NCBI GenBank assembly: GCA_965200375.1
Contig: OZ241353.1
Span: 2,542,001-2,606,000 of the forward strand
Reading direction: 5' to 3'
Source of the DNA: VXYL01 sp965200375
GTDB taxonomy: Bacteria; Pseudomonadota; Gammaproteobacteria; Pseudomonadales; Azotimanducaceae
Length of the DNA stretch: 64,000 nt
In this document: piece by piece, positions 1 through 10,500 of the stretch
Layout: every line of letters begins with the position of its first letter
How positions within the stretch are numbered: the stretch's first letter is position 1
Translations under genes and position numbers: made by a program
The notes under the pieces: generated by a model
The model's input: the letters and a program-made list of their open reading frames with translations, nothing else
What the model was told of the DNA's origin: nothing
The model's database searches: none

Positions 1-1230
1 CACGCGACCCGTAGGGCCATAGCGCCATGGCGATCCGTAGTACGGAATATGAGCCGGAAACACACGGCCGCCACAGCTCGCGCCGTACGACATTACGGTT
101 GCCAGGCATGCCGCCGTGGTGACGCCGTGGCTGTAGGTCTCCGCTATCCCCGCTAGGCCGGCTCCCGTGAACTCGCCGCGTTCGTGCAGCATGCCGAAAT
201 TGTGGCCCACTTCATGTGCGAAGACACGAGGGAGTGCATCTGCCCGGTTGATGCCGAACGCGCCCGGACGTTCAGCTACGCCTGCTGGCCCCGCGGATAT
301 GGCCTTCAGGTGAACCAAGTCGGCGCCCAAGGCATCCCGCAGATCGTGTACGCCGTCCATGTGGCCATCGCCGGGCGTCGCGAGCCGGGCCAAGTCGGCA
401 TGAATGTCCGTCTCCAAATAGTCCACCCTCTCGGCACCGACGATATTCAAGGAGACAAAGGCGCCGCTGTGCTCGAAGGCGTCGTTGGCGAAGGCGACAT
501 CCCGGTCGATCAAGGACAACATCGACACCTCGCCCCCAACCTCTTCTTCCGCCGCCGGCGTCCAGACCACCAGCACGTCCACCACGGTGTTCTCTTCCGC
601 GGCGCGGGTGTCCGGCCAGACAGTCGGTTGGGCTCGTTGGGCCTCGGCCGCAGAGACCGTCCCGCCGCACTCGACGGGCGGCGCGTTCGTCACGTCCCGC
701 AAGGCGTGGACGCCGTCGCCCAAGTAGGTAAGTTCGTAGGCTGAATCCGGCGTCCAGATGGAGGCCGCCACCGCTTCCTCGTGCACCACCAGCGTCACGA
801 ATCCCACTTGTGCCGCTCCGCCGGCAACCCGGCCGGAGAGGGAGTAGCCGTACCTGGTCGGCGCCGTCCGTTCCACGGCCACGTCGAGGCGGACGCCGTC
901 CCTCACGTCGAGCAGCAGGCGTCCTGCGCCGGCGGTCTCGACGTCGGCCCGCGCCGCCGCCAGCTCGTGGCGGGCGATCCGCACCCGCCGCTCCCACGCG
1001 TCGGGAACCGCCGCCGCGCTCCGCCTCGCGGGCGCGGCTTTCGCCACGGACGCAACGTCGCTGGCGGGGCCAGCCGGCAGGAAGAGCCCGGCGGCCTGGA
1101 GGCCGCTGGCCGATGCCAGGGCGGCGGCGCCAAGCGCCGCGCGCACCCAATCGAGCGAGGCGCGGCGCTCCCGCCTCGCGGCCTCGTCGCCGCTCGATCG
1201 AGCGATCGGACCCGGTGCCATGCAGCTCAT
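1..1230 (-). CDS. Reprolysin-like (M12-type) secreted zinc metalloprotease, C-terminus beyond window
   Basis: On the minus strand one frame stays open from an ATG at 1230 to the left edge, so the gene is cut by the window. It encodes a metzincin signature HEVGHNFGMLHE (codons near 222-187), the HExxHxxGxxH zinc site of reprolysin/M12-type peptidases, preceded by a VDVLVVWTPAAEEE strand typical of the start of that catalytic domain. A short hydrophobic Ala/Leu stretch follows the basic N-terminus (about residues 21-45), suggesting export. The first roughly 170 residues look like a propeptide. The start is supported by a 4-bp ATGA overlap with the stop of the upstream OmpA-domain gene, which implies translational coupling. 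Substrate unknown; the family assignment is firm, the exact subfamily is not. Confidence 0.85.
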   Translation of the reverse strand, partial: MSCMAPGPIARSSGDEAARRERRASLDWVRAALGAAALASASGLQAAGLFLPAGPASDVASVAKAAPARRSAAAVPDAWERRVRIARHELAAARADVETAGAGRLLLDVRDGVRLDVAVERTAPTRYGYSLSGRVAGGAAQVGFVTLVVHEEAVAASIWTPDSAYELTYLGDGVHALRDVTNAPPVECGGTVSAAEAQRAQPTVWPDTRAAEENTVVDVLVVWTPAAEEEVGGEVSMLSLIDRDVAFANDAFEHSGAFVSLNIVGAERVDYLETDIHADLARLATPGDGHMDGVHDLRDALGADLVHLKAISAGPAGVAERPGAFGINRADALPRVFAHEVGHNFGMLHERGEFTGAGLAGIAETYSHGVTTAACLATVMSYGASCGGRVFPAHIPYYGSPWRYGPTGRV

Positions 1231-1815
1231 CGCGACAAGTCGCATGCGCCAGCGCTCACGAGCTCCATGAACACGGTGCGGTTCAGCGCCTGCTGATCCA
1301 TGCCCGGTTGCGCGTCGTCCCGATAGGGGCGCGGCAGATCGCTTCTCGGCGGCTCCACCTCGAAGCCTTGGCTCCGCAGGTAGTCGCGGACGATCCGCGC
1401 GCGCAGGTTCGCCGTCTCGCGGTTCAAGGCTTCGGAATCCGGCAGCGGTCCGCCGTCCGGTTGGGAACGGAACTCCGCGCTGCTCGAGTAGCCGGTCACG
1501 GCGAACCGCACGGGGTCGTCCTTCTCGTGGCAGGGCTTGAAGGCGCTGGCGAGAAGCCGGAGGCGGTCGAGGTGCCGATCCGTCAGCTTGACGCCGACAC
1601 TGTTCGGGCGAGCTCGCCGTCCTCGTTCAGACGGGCGTTTTCGTAGAGCAGGGTGAACTTCGACTTCACTGTCAGCGGGCCGCAAGTCGGGGCAGCCTTC
1701 GGGCGCGTCCGGCGCAGGACAGGGTGGCCGCTGTCGGCGGCGGGAAGGCAGGGATGCGGTGCCTGGGCCGAGGCGCAGGCGGTGGTTGGTGGACGAACCT
1801 AGGCGGGAAGCTGCG
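1227..1815 (-). pseudogene. OmpA-like domain protein, frameshifted
   Basis: The 3' half (1227 to about 1605) encodes an OmpA/MotB-like peptidoglycan-binding domain: a helix around LTDRHLDRLRLLA, then FAVTGYSSSAEF and an ALNRETANLRARIVRDYL helix matching the usual N-x-x-L-S-x-x-R-A region. Upstream of about 1605 this frame becomes proline/arginine noise, while the neighbouring frame continues the domain with KSKFTLLYENARLNEDGELA. The break therefore lies near 1600-1622, most simply a one-base indel. The second frame reaches a TAG near 1800 without a good start codon, so the 5' end is also damaged or wrongly assembled. The stop overlaps the metalloprotease start (ATGA), so the two formed an operon. 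A sequencing error is a real alternative to a true pseudogene. Confidence 0.7.
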
Positions 1816-1845
1816 TTGGCCTGGGGCTTGAGCTCAAGCAGGACC

Positions 1846-1863
1846 GGGGGGGGGGGGGGGGGG
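1846..1863. repeat. 18-base poly-G homopolymer
   Basis: Eighteen consecutive G on the plus strand, just upstream of the damaged OmpA-domain gene read from the minus strand. All three minus frames stay open through it, as polyproline. Such tracts slip easily and can act as phase-variation switches; they are also typical sites of sequencing error. Confidence 0.95.
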
Positions 1864-2134
1864 CAATATCCGTGCCAACTCGGATCGGCCGATAGGCCGA
1901 ATCCCGGTCGTCCCGCTTGCCAAACTGAGCGCACCTCGGCGCATGGCCACCCCCTCGATCTGCTTGCAGCCTAGTGCAACTCGGTGGGTCTTGTCTAGGC
2001 GCGATGTGGAGTACTTGGAGTACGGGGGAGTGCGGGTGTGCGACATTCGGTGGCGCCGGCATGGGCGATCTCGCACAAGCATTTCAGCCTTTCTCCATTC
2101 CGCCCAAGGCGGTCGCCGGCGCACAGTGTCGCCC

Positions 2135-3133
2135 ATGGCAAGACAAGCACTGCAAAGTGACCCGGCCAGCAAGCGGCTGTTCTCGCACAAGCCCGTGGTG
2201 GCGGGCCTCGTCCGCCTGCTCGGCGACGGCTGGGTGGGCGATCTGGACCTCGACCGCCTGGAGCGCCTGCCGACGGAATACATCTCGGACGACCTGCGCG
2301 CCCGACGGGCCGACCTGCCCTGGTGGGCGCCCTTCGAGCCCGCCGCGGAACGGCCCGCCGGCGCTGGCGCGATGTTCCACATCGAGTTCCAGTCGAGTCC
2401 AGATGTCCACATGGCGGAACGGCTGCTGGAATACGTCGCCCTGCTGCGCCGCGATCTGCGCCGCTCCGGCTGGATGGCGGCGGCCGGCGGCCGGGTCGTG
2501 GCGCATGTGCCGCTGGTGGTGTACAACGGCCGCGCCAAATGGAACGTGCCGCTGCGGCTGGCGGAGCCCGAGTGGGCGGCGCCGGAACTGCGCGATCTGC
2601 AGCCGCGCCTGGCCTGCCGGCTGGTCGACGCTGGCGACTATGCTGGCGACGACGTGGCGGACGGCAATCCGGCGCGGGCCGTGCTGGCGCTGGACGCGGC
2701 TTCGGGGCACGGGCTGGCGTCGGCGCTGGCACGGGCCGTGGCGCTGCTTTCGGCGGCGGACGACCAGGCACTGTGGCAGTCGTTCGCGGCATGGTGCCGC
2801 GGCATTCTGAGTCCGCGGCTGGGCGGCAGGCTGCCGGCTTTGGTGAACGACAAGGAGACGACGATGCTTGCGGAAACGCTTCGGGAATGGGACGAGCAGA
2901 AGAGGGACGAGGGCCGGCGGGCCGGGCGCCAAGAGGGCCGACGGGAAGTGCTGGCGGAGGAACGGGCGCTGCTGTGCGGCCTGGCCCGCCGGCGCTTTGG
3001 CGTGGCCGCCGGCGCCGAGCTGGAGGTCGTTCTCGCTGGCGTTGAGGGCGCCTCGGAACTGGCGCGGATCGGCGCGCTGATCATCGACTGCGACAGCGGG
3101 CCGGACTTCCTCGCCCGTGCGCGGCTTCGCTAG
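2135..3133 (+). CDS. Rpn family recombination-promoting nuclease / putative transposase (PD-(D/E)XK)
   Basis: The 332-residue product has the layout of the Rpn/YhgA-like family (PF04754): an N-terminal segment ending in HKPVVAGLVRLLG, an acidic pre-motif TEYISDDLRARRADL, then FHIEFQSS, which supplies the E-x-Q half of a PD-(D/E)XK nuclease core (about residues 84-91), and the VVAHVPLVVYNGRAKW strand typical of the family. The C-terminus is a charged helix (RRAGRQEGRREVLAEERALL) as in other Rpn proteins. The start at 2135 is chosen because MARQALQSDPASKRL is the usual start of the family; the frame is open further upstream but reads as non-coding. Rpn proteins are DNA endonucleases that stimulate RecA-independent recombination and some act in phage defence; the role here is inferred from family alone. 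It stands alone in an accessory region. Confidence 0.8.
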   Translation: MARQALQSDPASKRLFSHKPVVAGLVRLLGDGWVGDLDLDRLERLPTEYISDDLRARRADLPWWAPFEPAAERPAGAGAMFHIEFQSSPDVHMAERLLEYVALLRRDLRRSGWMAAAGGRVVAHVPLVVYNGRAKWNVPLRLAEPEWAAPELRDLQPRLACRLVDAGDYAGDDVADGNPARAVLALDAASGHGLASALARAVALLSAADDQALWQSFAAWCRGILSPRLGGRLPALVNDKETTMLAETLREWDEQKRDEGRRAGRQEGRREVLAEERALLCGLARRRFGVAAGAELEVVLAGVEGASELARIGALIIDCDSGPDFLARARLR

Positions 3134-3332
3134 CCGACCGCTCACTTGGGGTGGCGGAGTCTCGAGCTGGCGATCGCGGACCAAGCGCGGCGTACGCCCA
3201 ACCGGTTCCGTCCCGTGAGGGCGGCCATCTCCTGATGACCGCTGAACCACTGCTCAAGGCGGGCAAGGACCTTCTCCCACCAGATGTCGCGCACCCTGGA
3301 GTACGCTCCTCCTAAAGCCCGCAACGCTTGAC

Positions 3333-4334
3333 ATGATGCAGTTCCCGAACCAGCAGCCCTCGGAAGTCTGGCGCCCGCTCGCGGGCATGCCCGACGGCGC
3401 GCGGGACTGGCTGGTGCCTGGCCACGCGGAGCTCGCCGAGGAGTGGGCCGCCATCCGCGCCAGCCTCAAGGCCCGCGACGAACCCCGCGCCTTCATCGAC
3501 AAGTGGCTCGAGGAGCGCGGGCGGGCGTTCGCCATCGAGACCGGGCAGATCGAGGGCCTCTACACCCTCAAGGCCGGCATCACCGAGCAGCTCATCGCCG
3601 AGGGGCTGGCAGGCGTCGTCCACTCGCACACCTTGGAGAACGTCGAGGACCGCACCATCAAGGGCCTGCTGGCGGATCAGGAGACGGCCTACAACATGCT
3701 GTTCGAGGACATCGCCAGCGGCCGGCCGCTCACCCAGCACGCGGTGCTGAGCTGGCACCAGCTGGTGACGCGGCATCAGGAGACGGTCGCCGGCATCACC
3801 GCCGACGGGCGCCGCGTGCAGGTGCCGTTCCGCCGCAAGGGGATGTGGAAGAACCGCCCCAACAACCCGCGCCGCCCGGACGGGGTGATGCACGAATACT
3901 GCCCTCCTGAGGTGGTGCAGGACGAGATGGACCGCTTCTTCGCGCTGCACGCGGAGATCCAGGCCGAGGGCTACCCGGTGTACGTGGAGGCCGCGTGGAT
4001 GCACCACCGCTTCGTGCGTACGCACCCGTTCCAGGACGGCAACGGACGCGTGTCGCGGATGCTCATGGCGTATTCCTACATCCGCCGCGGCGAACCGCCG
4101 CCGGTCGTCATGGCGGCGGGGCGGTTTGACTACATCAACGCTTTGGAAATCGCCAACGGCGGCGACCTGCGCACGTTCAGCGACTACTTGGGCACGTTGG
4201 CGCTCGTCACGTTGCGCGCAGCCGTAGCCCTCGGCCAAAGAGCGCTGGCCGGCAACGTGAACCGCCCCAACGGCAACGGCGGGCGCACGATCGGCACCAC
4301 CTACCTGCCGCCGGTGGAGGGCGAAGGGCGCTAG
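3333..4334 (+). CDS. Fic family protein, copy 1
   Basis: A 333-residue Fic-domain protein. The active-site motif HPFQDGNGRVSR (residues 231-242) matches HPFxxGNGRxxR, so the catalytic His231 and the phosphate-binding loop are intact; the expected activity is AMPylation or a related nucleotidyl or phosphoryl transfer to a protein target. An inhibitory-helix motif TGQIEG (T70 to G75) fits (S/T)xxxE(G/N) and precedes the Fic core, so the protein should be self-inhibited in cis. Two ATG codons are adjacent (3333 and 3336). No signal peptide or secretion signal and no adjacent antitoxin are seen. A near-identical second copy lies at 6364-7365, and the duplicated segment includes about 35 bases of upstream DNA beginning with the shared GAGTACGCTCCT. 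Confidence 0.9.
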   Translation: MMQFPNQQPSEVWRPLAGMPDGARDWLVPGHAELAEEWAAIRASLKARDEPRAFIDKWLEERGRAFAIETGQIEGLYTLKAGITEQLIAEGLAGVVHSHTLENVEDRTIKGLLADQETAYNMLFEDIASGRPLTQHAVLSWHQLVTRHQETVAGITADGRRVQVPFRRKGMWKNRPNNPRRPDGVMHEYCPPEVVQDEMDRFFALHAEIQAEGYPVYVEAAWMHHRFVRTHPFQDGNGRVSRMLMAYSYIRRGEPPPVVMAAGRFDYINALEIANGGDLRTFSDYLGTLALVTLRAAVALGQRALAGNVNRPNGNGGRTIGTTYLPPVEGEGR

Positions 4335-4399
4335 ATTCCGCTGGCGGGGGGCGACGGCTGGCTGGCCTGTGCCAGCGCAAGACGCGCAACGTGGCCGCT

Positions 4400-6260
4400 C
4401 TATCGCTGCGTGGCGGCGTCCTCGGCGGCGGGCAATGTCGCTCGCCAGCCGCGTGTCGCGCCAGACGGCCAGTGGAACTCCACTTGAACTTCGAAGCGCA
4501 CCGTCGCGGCGAGGCCGAGGGCATCCGTCGCCGTCAGCGTGATCTGCGCCGTTCCCTCGCTTGCTGGCTCGGCGTCTACCAACAGGTCGGCGCCAGAGAT
4601 GCGCACCCGCGCCAGCGATTCGTCCGAAGAGGACACTGCCCAGCGCATGCCGTCCGGCGCGTCGCCGGGCGCGATCAGCGCATCGAGCGGCAGGCGCAGG
4701 GCGCTGCCGCTGGCGAGCGGTTCCGGCGTCGGCGCCGCCAGCGCCCGCGGCGGGCGGTGGAACAGCGTCAGCGCCGGCCCCGGCGCGAGCTCGAAACCGC
4801 GGAAGCACGGCATGCCGCCGCATCGCGTCGTCGGAATCGCCGGCGCGGCGGCACGAAGCGTCAGCGACGCCCCGGCGACCTGCTGCGCCGTGAATGTAGT
4901 GCCCGTTGTCTCGCCGGCCGCGACCGCCACCATCGCCGGCAGGCCTTCGGCGCTGGACGCTGGAGAAGCCCTCAGCGGCGCAGTCAAGTGGAAGGGAGCG
5001 CCGGCGGCGATGCGCGCGGAGACGGTGGCTGGCCCCGCTGCCCAAGGCTCGGCGTCGCTCCGAACCAGCTCCACTGCCAGCCTGAACGGTGCGCCCGGAT
5101 TGCCTTCCACGGTCGCCTCGCGCAAGCGCCCGAGGCCCGCGAACAAACCGTCCGGCAGCGTTTCGAGGGCGTTGCCGCGCAGGTCCAGGCTCGCGAGGCT
5201 GGCGAGGCCCAGCAGGTCTTTCGAGCGCAGGGAATCGATGCCGCGGCCGTCCAGGGCCAGCCTTGAGACGTTGGCGAGGTCGGGCTGTTTCGGCCAGTGG
5301 CAGCCGGCGTAGTAGCGGGCCAGTTCGTCGCGCACAGCCGGCGTTCGGTCGCAGACGCCTTCCTGGATTGCCGCCAGGATGGTGCCGCGGGAGACGTGGA
5401 CGTTCGGGTGCCGTGGGTCGTCGAGGCGGACCTCGAAGTACTCCCGCGCTGGCTCGATGTGGTCGTCGTCCACGATGGCGATTTCGATGGTCGCGGTGGT
5501 CTGGCCGGCCGGAACCGTAACGCGCCCCGGTTGCGACACGTACTCGTTTTGCGTCCGCATCCGGCGTCACCGGGTCGCCGTCCGGCGCGGTGCGCCAGGA
5601 GATGTCGAGGGGTTCCGCCAGCGCCCTGTTCAGTATTGCCGTCAGGACGACCGCGCCGCCCTCGGGCCCCGCGGCGTCGCCCGATAGCGACAGCAATGCG
5701 CCGACCAGCACCTTCGATCGGACGGTTGAAGTCCACGGTGACGAGGATGTCCTGGCCCAGCTTGAACGTGCCTCTGTTCACCAGATTCACGCGGTTCACG
5801 GTCGGCGCAGTCTCGCGGCTGCCGTCCACCTTGTGGTTCGTCGAATCGGCGATGGCGTGGGCGCCGAGGCCCAGAACCGCGTCCGTGCCATCCGTGGCCC
5901 TGATCGTCCCCCCGTTGAGGGTCAGCGCATTTCGCGCCGACGCTGACCCCGTCGGCGTCCGAGGACTGGACACCGTAGAAGAAAAAGATGGTGGTCGTTC
6001 CGGCAAGGGCCGCCATCTGCCGCGCCGCCGTCCCGATCGTCAGCGCCAGCTGCGGCCTGCCAGTCATGTCCACCGCGCGATCGAACGTCACGGAGACCGC
6101 GATGACCTCGCCCAGCTCGTATGTGCCGTCGCTATCCGGAGTGCTGGAGATTTGCACATCGCTGACTGCTGGTTCGGTCTGCGCACCCGCCCGCGGCACC
6201 CAGAAGGCACGCAAGGAGGCACGCGCAGACGGCGAAGCGACGATGTCGGCGGCGCGTCAT
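4400..6260 (-). pseudogene. Exported surface protein with Calx-beta and leucine-rich repeat segments, multiply frameshifted
   Basis: A coherent protein can be read only by switching frames. It starts with ATG at 6260 and a signal peptide (basic TRRRHRR then a Cys/Ala/Leu core). It jumps near 6195 to AQTEPAVSDVQISSTP and a YELGEVIAVSVTFDRAV domain (SwmB-like repeat). It jumps again near 5955 to ALTLNGGTIRATDGTDAV and a second repeat with DILVTVDFNRPIE, near 5715 to a SLSGDAAGPEGGAVVLTAILN Calx-beta strand set, and near 5555 to NEYVSQPGRVTVPAGQTTATIE. The last, longest frame (4400-5560) finishes the Calx-beta domain (IVDDDHIEPAREYFEV), a short leucine-rich repeat (LALDGRGIDSLRSKDLLGLASL) and a beta-rich C-terminus. 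Four shifts in one gene point to real decay, though indel errors are possible. It sits exactly between the two Fic copies. Confidence 0.7.
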
Positions 6261-6363
6261 GCGTTGTCGTTGAGATGGGCAAGGCACGCTCGCCATCCTC
6301 TCACAGCAAGGCACGATGGGCGTGGAAGGAGTACGCTCCTCTTGAAGCCTCGGATTGCTCGAC

Positions 6364-7365
6364 ATGACTCAGCCCTCGAACCAGCAGCCCTCGGAAGTCT
6401 GGCGCCCGCTCGCGGGCATGCCCGACGGTGCGCGGGACTGGCTCGTGCCCGGCCACGCCGAGCTCGCCGAGGAGTGGGCCGCCATCCGCGCCAGCCTCAA
6501 GGACCGCGACGAACCCCGCGCCTTCATCGACAAGTGGCTCGAGGAGCGCGGGCGGGCGTTCGCCATCGAGACCGGGCAGATCGAAGGGCTCTACACCCTC
6601 AAGGCCGGCATCACCGAGCAGCTCGTCGCCGAGGGCCTCGAAGGCGTCGTCCGTTCGCACACCGTGGAGAACGTCGAGGACCGCACCATCAAGGGCCTGC
6701 TGGCGGATCAGGAGACCGCCTACACCATGCTGTTCGAGGACATCGCCAGCGGCCGGCCGCTCACCCAGCACGCGGTGCTGAGCTGGCACCAGCTGGTGAC
6801 GCGGCACCAGGAGACGGTGGCCGGCATCACCGCCGACGGGCGCCGCGTGCAGGCGCCGTTCCGCCGCAAAGGGATGTGGAAGAACCGCCCGAACAACCCG
6901 CGCCGCCAGGACGGCGTGATGCACGAATACTGCCCGCCGGAGGTGGTGCAGGACGAGATGGACCGCTTCTTCGCGCTGCACGCGGAGATCCAGGCCGAAG
7001 GCTACCCGGTGTACGTGGAGGCCGCGTGGATGCATCACCGCTTCGTGCGTACGCACCCGTTCCAGGACGGCAACGGCCGCGTGTCGCGGATGCTCATGGC
7101 GTATTCCTACATCCGCCGTGGCGAGCCGCCGCCGGTCGTCACGGCAGCGGGGCGGCCGGGCTACATCAACGCCTTGGAAGTCGCCAACAGCGGCGACCTG
7201 CGCGCGTTCAGCGACTACATCGGCACGTTGGCGGTCGTCACGTTGCTCGAAGCCGTGAGCTTGGGCCAAAGAGCGCTGGCCGGCAACGTGAACCGCCCCA
7301 ACGGCAACGGCGGGCGCACGATCGGCACGACCTACCTGCCGCCGGTGGAGGGCGAAGGGCGGTAG
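6364..7365 (+). CDS. Fic family protein, copy 2
   Basis: Paralogue of the Fic gene at 3333-4334, differing at a modest number of scattered residues, mostly in the first 10 residues and the last 70. The Fic motif HPFQDGNGRVSR and the inhibitory TGQIEG motif are both unchanged, so both copies look functional. Start ATG at 6364 (MTQPSNQQPSEVW); a TTG at 6355 is in frame but aligns less well with copy 1. The homology extends upstream across GAGTACGCTCCT (about 6329-6340), so the promoter or ribosome-binding region was copied too. It ends 147 bases before metH. The copies are in direct orientation about 3 kb apart, enclosing the Calx-beta pseudogene. Targets are unknown. Confidence 0.9.
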   Translation: MTQPSNQQPSEVWRPLAGMPDGARDWLVPGHAELAEEWAAIRASLKDRDEPRAFIDKWLEERGRAFAIETGQIEGLYTLKAGITEQLVAEGLEGVVRSHTVENVEDRTIKGLLADQETAYTMLFEDIASGRPLTQHAVLSWHQLVTRHQETVAGITADGRRVQAPFRRKGMWKNRPNNPRRQDGVMHEYCPPEVVQDEMDRFFALHAEIQAEGYPVYVEAAWMHHRFVRTHPFQDGNGRVSRMLMAYSYIRRGEPPPVVTAAGRPGYINALEVANSGDLRAFSDYIGTLAVVTLLEAVSLGQRALAGNVNRPNGNGGRTIGTTYLPPVEGEGR

Positions 7366-7512
7366 GTTCCGCTTGTGGTTGGCAATGGCGGAGGCCGTTG
7401 GTCGACGTGCCGCCACGCAGTGTGATCGCACCGCCGTTCGTCGTTGAGCGGCGCTCATGCTCCGGCGACTCTTCACGCGCTAGCGGACGGAAACGGCCTT
7501 AAGCTCTCCGCC

Positions 7513-10500
7513 ATGTCCGACCAGCCCGCCACGTCGGCGTCAGCCGCCGCCCACCCGCTGGCCCAGGCCCTGGCCGAGCGCATTCTGGTGCTCGACGGCG
7601 CCACCGGCACCATGCAGCAGGCCTACGGTCTGGCGGAAGAGGCGTTTCGCGGCCAGCGCTTCGCCGGCCACAACGCGGCGCTCAAGGGCAACGGCGACGT
7701 GCTCTCGCTCACCCGCCCGGACGTAGTGACGGCGGTCCACCGCGCCTATCTGGAAGCCGGCGCGGACGTGGTGTCGACCAACACGTTCTCCGCAACCAGC
7801 ATCGCCCAGGCGGAGTACGGCCTCGAACGCGCCGTGCGCGACATGAACCTGGCCGCCGCGGACCTGGCGCGGAAGGCGGCGGACGCCTTCGCTGCCGATG
7901 GCCGGCCGCGGTGGGTGGCGGGCGTCCTCGGCCCCACCAACCGATCCGCCAGCATCTCGCCGGATGTGGCGGACCCCGGTGCCCGCAACGTCTACTTCGA
8001 GGACCTGGCCGCTGCCTACGGCGAAGCCGCCCAGGCGCTGGTGGACGGCGGCGTGGACTTCATCATGATCGAGACGGTGTTCGACACCCTGAACGCCAAG
8101 GCGGCGCTGTTCGCGCTCGACGAGGTGTTCGCCGCCAGCGGCCGGCTGCCGGTGATGGTGTCCGGCACCATCGTCGACGCCAGCGGCCGCACCCTCTCCG
8201 GGCAGACGCCGGAGGCGTTCTGGACGTCCATTCGTCATGCCGAACCGTTGATCGTCGGCCTCAACTGCGCCCTCGGATCGGCCGCGCTGCGGCCCCATGT
8301 CGAAGCACTCGCAGCCGTGGCCAGCACGTTCGTCAGCGTCCACCCCAACGCCGGCCTGCCGAACGCCTTCGGCGGCTACGACGAGACCGCCGAAGAGATG
8401 GCCGCCACCGTCGGCGACTTCATCGACCGCGGCTGGGTGAACCTCGTAGGCGGCTGCTGCGGCACCACGCCGGAGCACATCCGCGCCTTGGCCGCCCGGG
8501 CTCGGGACGCCGCGCCCAGGGTGCCGCCGGCGGCTGCGGAAGCGTTGACGCTCAGTGGCCTGGAAGCGCTGGACATCACGCCGGACTCCTTGTTCGTCAA
8601 CGTCGGCGAGCGCACCAACATGACCGGCTCGGCGCGCTTTCGCCGGCTGATCAAGGCCGGCGACTTCGCCGCCGCCTTGGACATCGCCAGGCAGCAGGTG
8701 GAGAACGGCGCGCAGATCATCGACGTGAACATGGACGAAGGCATGACCGACGGCGTCGCCGCCATGCGCCGCTTTCTGGCCCTCGCCATGAGCGAGCCGG
8801 ACATCGCCCGGGTGCCGGTGATGATCGACTCCAGCGACTGGCGCGTGATCGAGGCGGGGCTGCGCTGCGTGCAGGGACGGAGCGTCGTCAACTCCATCAG
8901 TCTCAAGGGCGGCGAGGGCGACTTCCTGGACCAGGCGCGGCTCTGCCGCCGCTACGGCGCGGCGGTGGTGGTGATGGCCTTCGACGAAGACGGCCAGGCG
9001 GACACCCTGGAACGCCGCCAGGCCATTTTCCGCCGCTGCTACCGGCTGCTGGCGGAGGAGGCGGGGCTGGCGCCGGAGGACCTCATCTTCGACGCCAACG
9101 TGTTCGCCATCGCCACCGGCATCGACGCCCACAACGCCTACGGGCGCGACTTCATCGCCGCGGTGCGGTGGCTGGCCGCCACCTATCCCCGCTGCCGCAC
9201 CTCCGGCGGCATCAGCAACGTCTCGTTCTCGTTCCGCGGCAACGACCGGGTGCGCGAGGCGATCCACGCGGTGTTCCTGTACCACGCCGTCGCCGCTGGC
9301 CTGACCATGGGCATCGTCAACGCCGGCCAGCTGGCCATCTACGAGGAGCTGCCGGCCGATCTGCGCGAAGCCGTCGAGGACGCCGTGCTGTGGCGCCGAT
9401 CGGACGCCGGCGAGCGCCTGCTGGCCGTGGCCGAGCGCTACAGCGGCCGTGGCCAGGCCCGCGGCGAAGCGGACCAGGCCTGGCGCGAGGCGCCGGTGGC
9501 CGAACGCCTGCGCCACGCCCTCGTGCACGGGGTGGACCGCCACGTCGTCGCCGACACCGAGGAGGCTCGGCTGGCGGCCAAGCGGCCCATCGACGTGATC
9601 GAGGGACCGCTGATGGATGGCATGAACGCCGTCGGCGATCTGTTCGGCGCCGGCAAGATGTTCCTGCCGCAGGTGGTGAAGAGCGCCCGCGTCATGAAGC
9701 TCGCGGTGGCGCACCTGGTGCCGTTCATCGAGGCCGAAAAGAGCGCTGGCGCCCGCAGCAACGGCAGCATCGTCATGGCCACCGTGAAGGGCGACGTCCA
9801 CGACATCGGCAAGAATATCGTCGGCGTGGTGCTCGAGTGCAACAACTTCGAGGTCCACGACCTCGGCGTGATGGTGCCGGCGGAGAAGATCCTGGACACC
9901 GCCGAGGCGATCGGCGCCGACATGGTGGGCCTCTCCGGCCTCATCACGCCGTCCCTGGAGGAGATGGTGCATGTGGCCAGCGAAATGCAGCGGCGCGGCA
10001 TGGCGATGCCGCTGCTCATCGGCGGCGCCACCACCTCCAAGGCGCACACCGCGGTGAAGATCGACCCGGCCTACGAACAGCCCGTGGTGTACGTTCCGGA
10101 CGCCTCGCGCAGCGTCGGCGTCTGCCAGTCGCTGATGTCCGCCGAGCGGCGCGGGACCTTCCTCGAAGATCTGGCCACGGACTACGACAAGGTCCGGCAG
10201 CGCACGGCCGCGGGCCGTCGCAACCGCCCGCTGCGTCCCTACGCCGAGGCCGCCCGGCGTGGCTTCTCCTGGCGCTGGGAGAGCTACGCGCCGCCGCGGC
10301 CGCCCCGCCTCGGCGTGCAGGCGCTGCGGAACTTCCCTCTCGCCGAGCTGGTGCCCTTCATCGACTGGACGCCGTTCTTCCGCACCTGGGAGCTGGCGGG
10401 GCGCTTCCCGGCGATACTCTCGGACCCGGTGGTGGGCGATGCCGCCAGGGACCTCTACCGGGACGCCGAGGCGCAGCTGGCGGAGATCGTCGGCGACGGT

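Noticed and set aside
272..1150. 292-codon minus-strand frame at the left end
   Set aside because: The metalloprotease lies in another minus frame with the zinc motif; this one is its shadow.
3142..3324. Small minus-strand gene between the Rpn and Fic genes
   Set aside because: No ribosome-binding site, no recognisable sequence and it overlaps the region copied with Fic.
7366..7512. Cobalamin or SAM riboswitch before metH
   Set aside because: The gap is short and I find neither a B12 box nor the S-box core.
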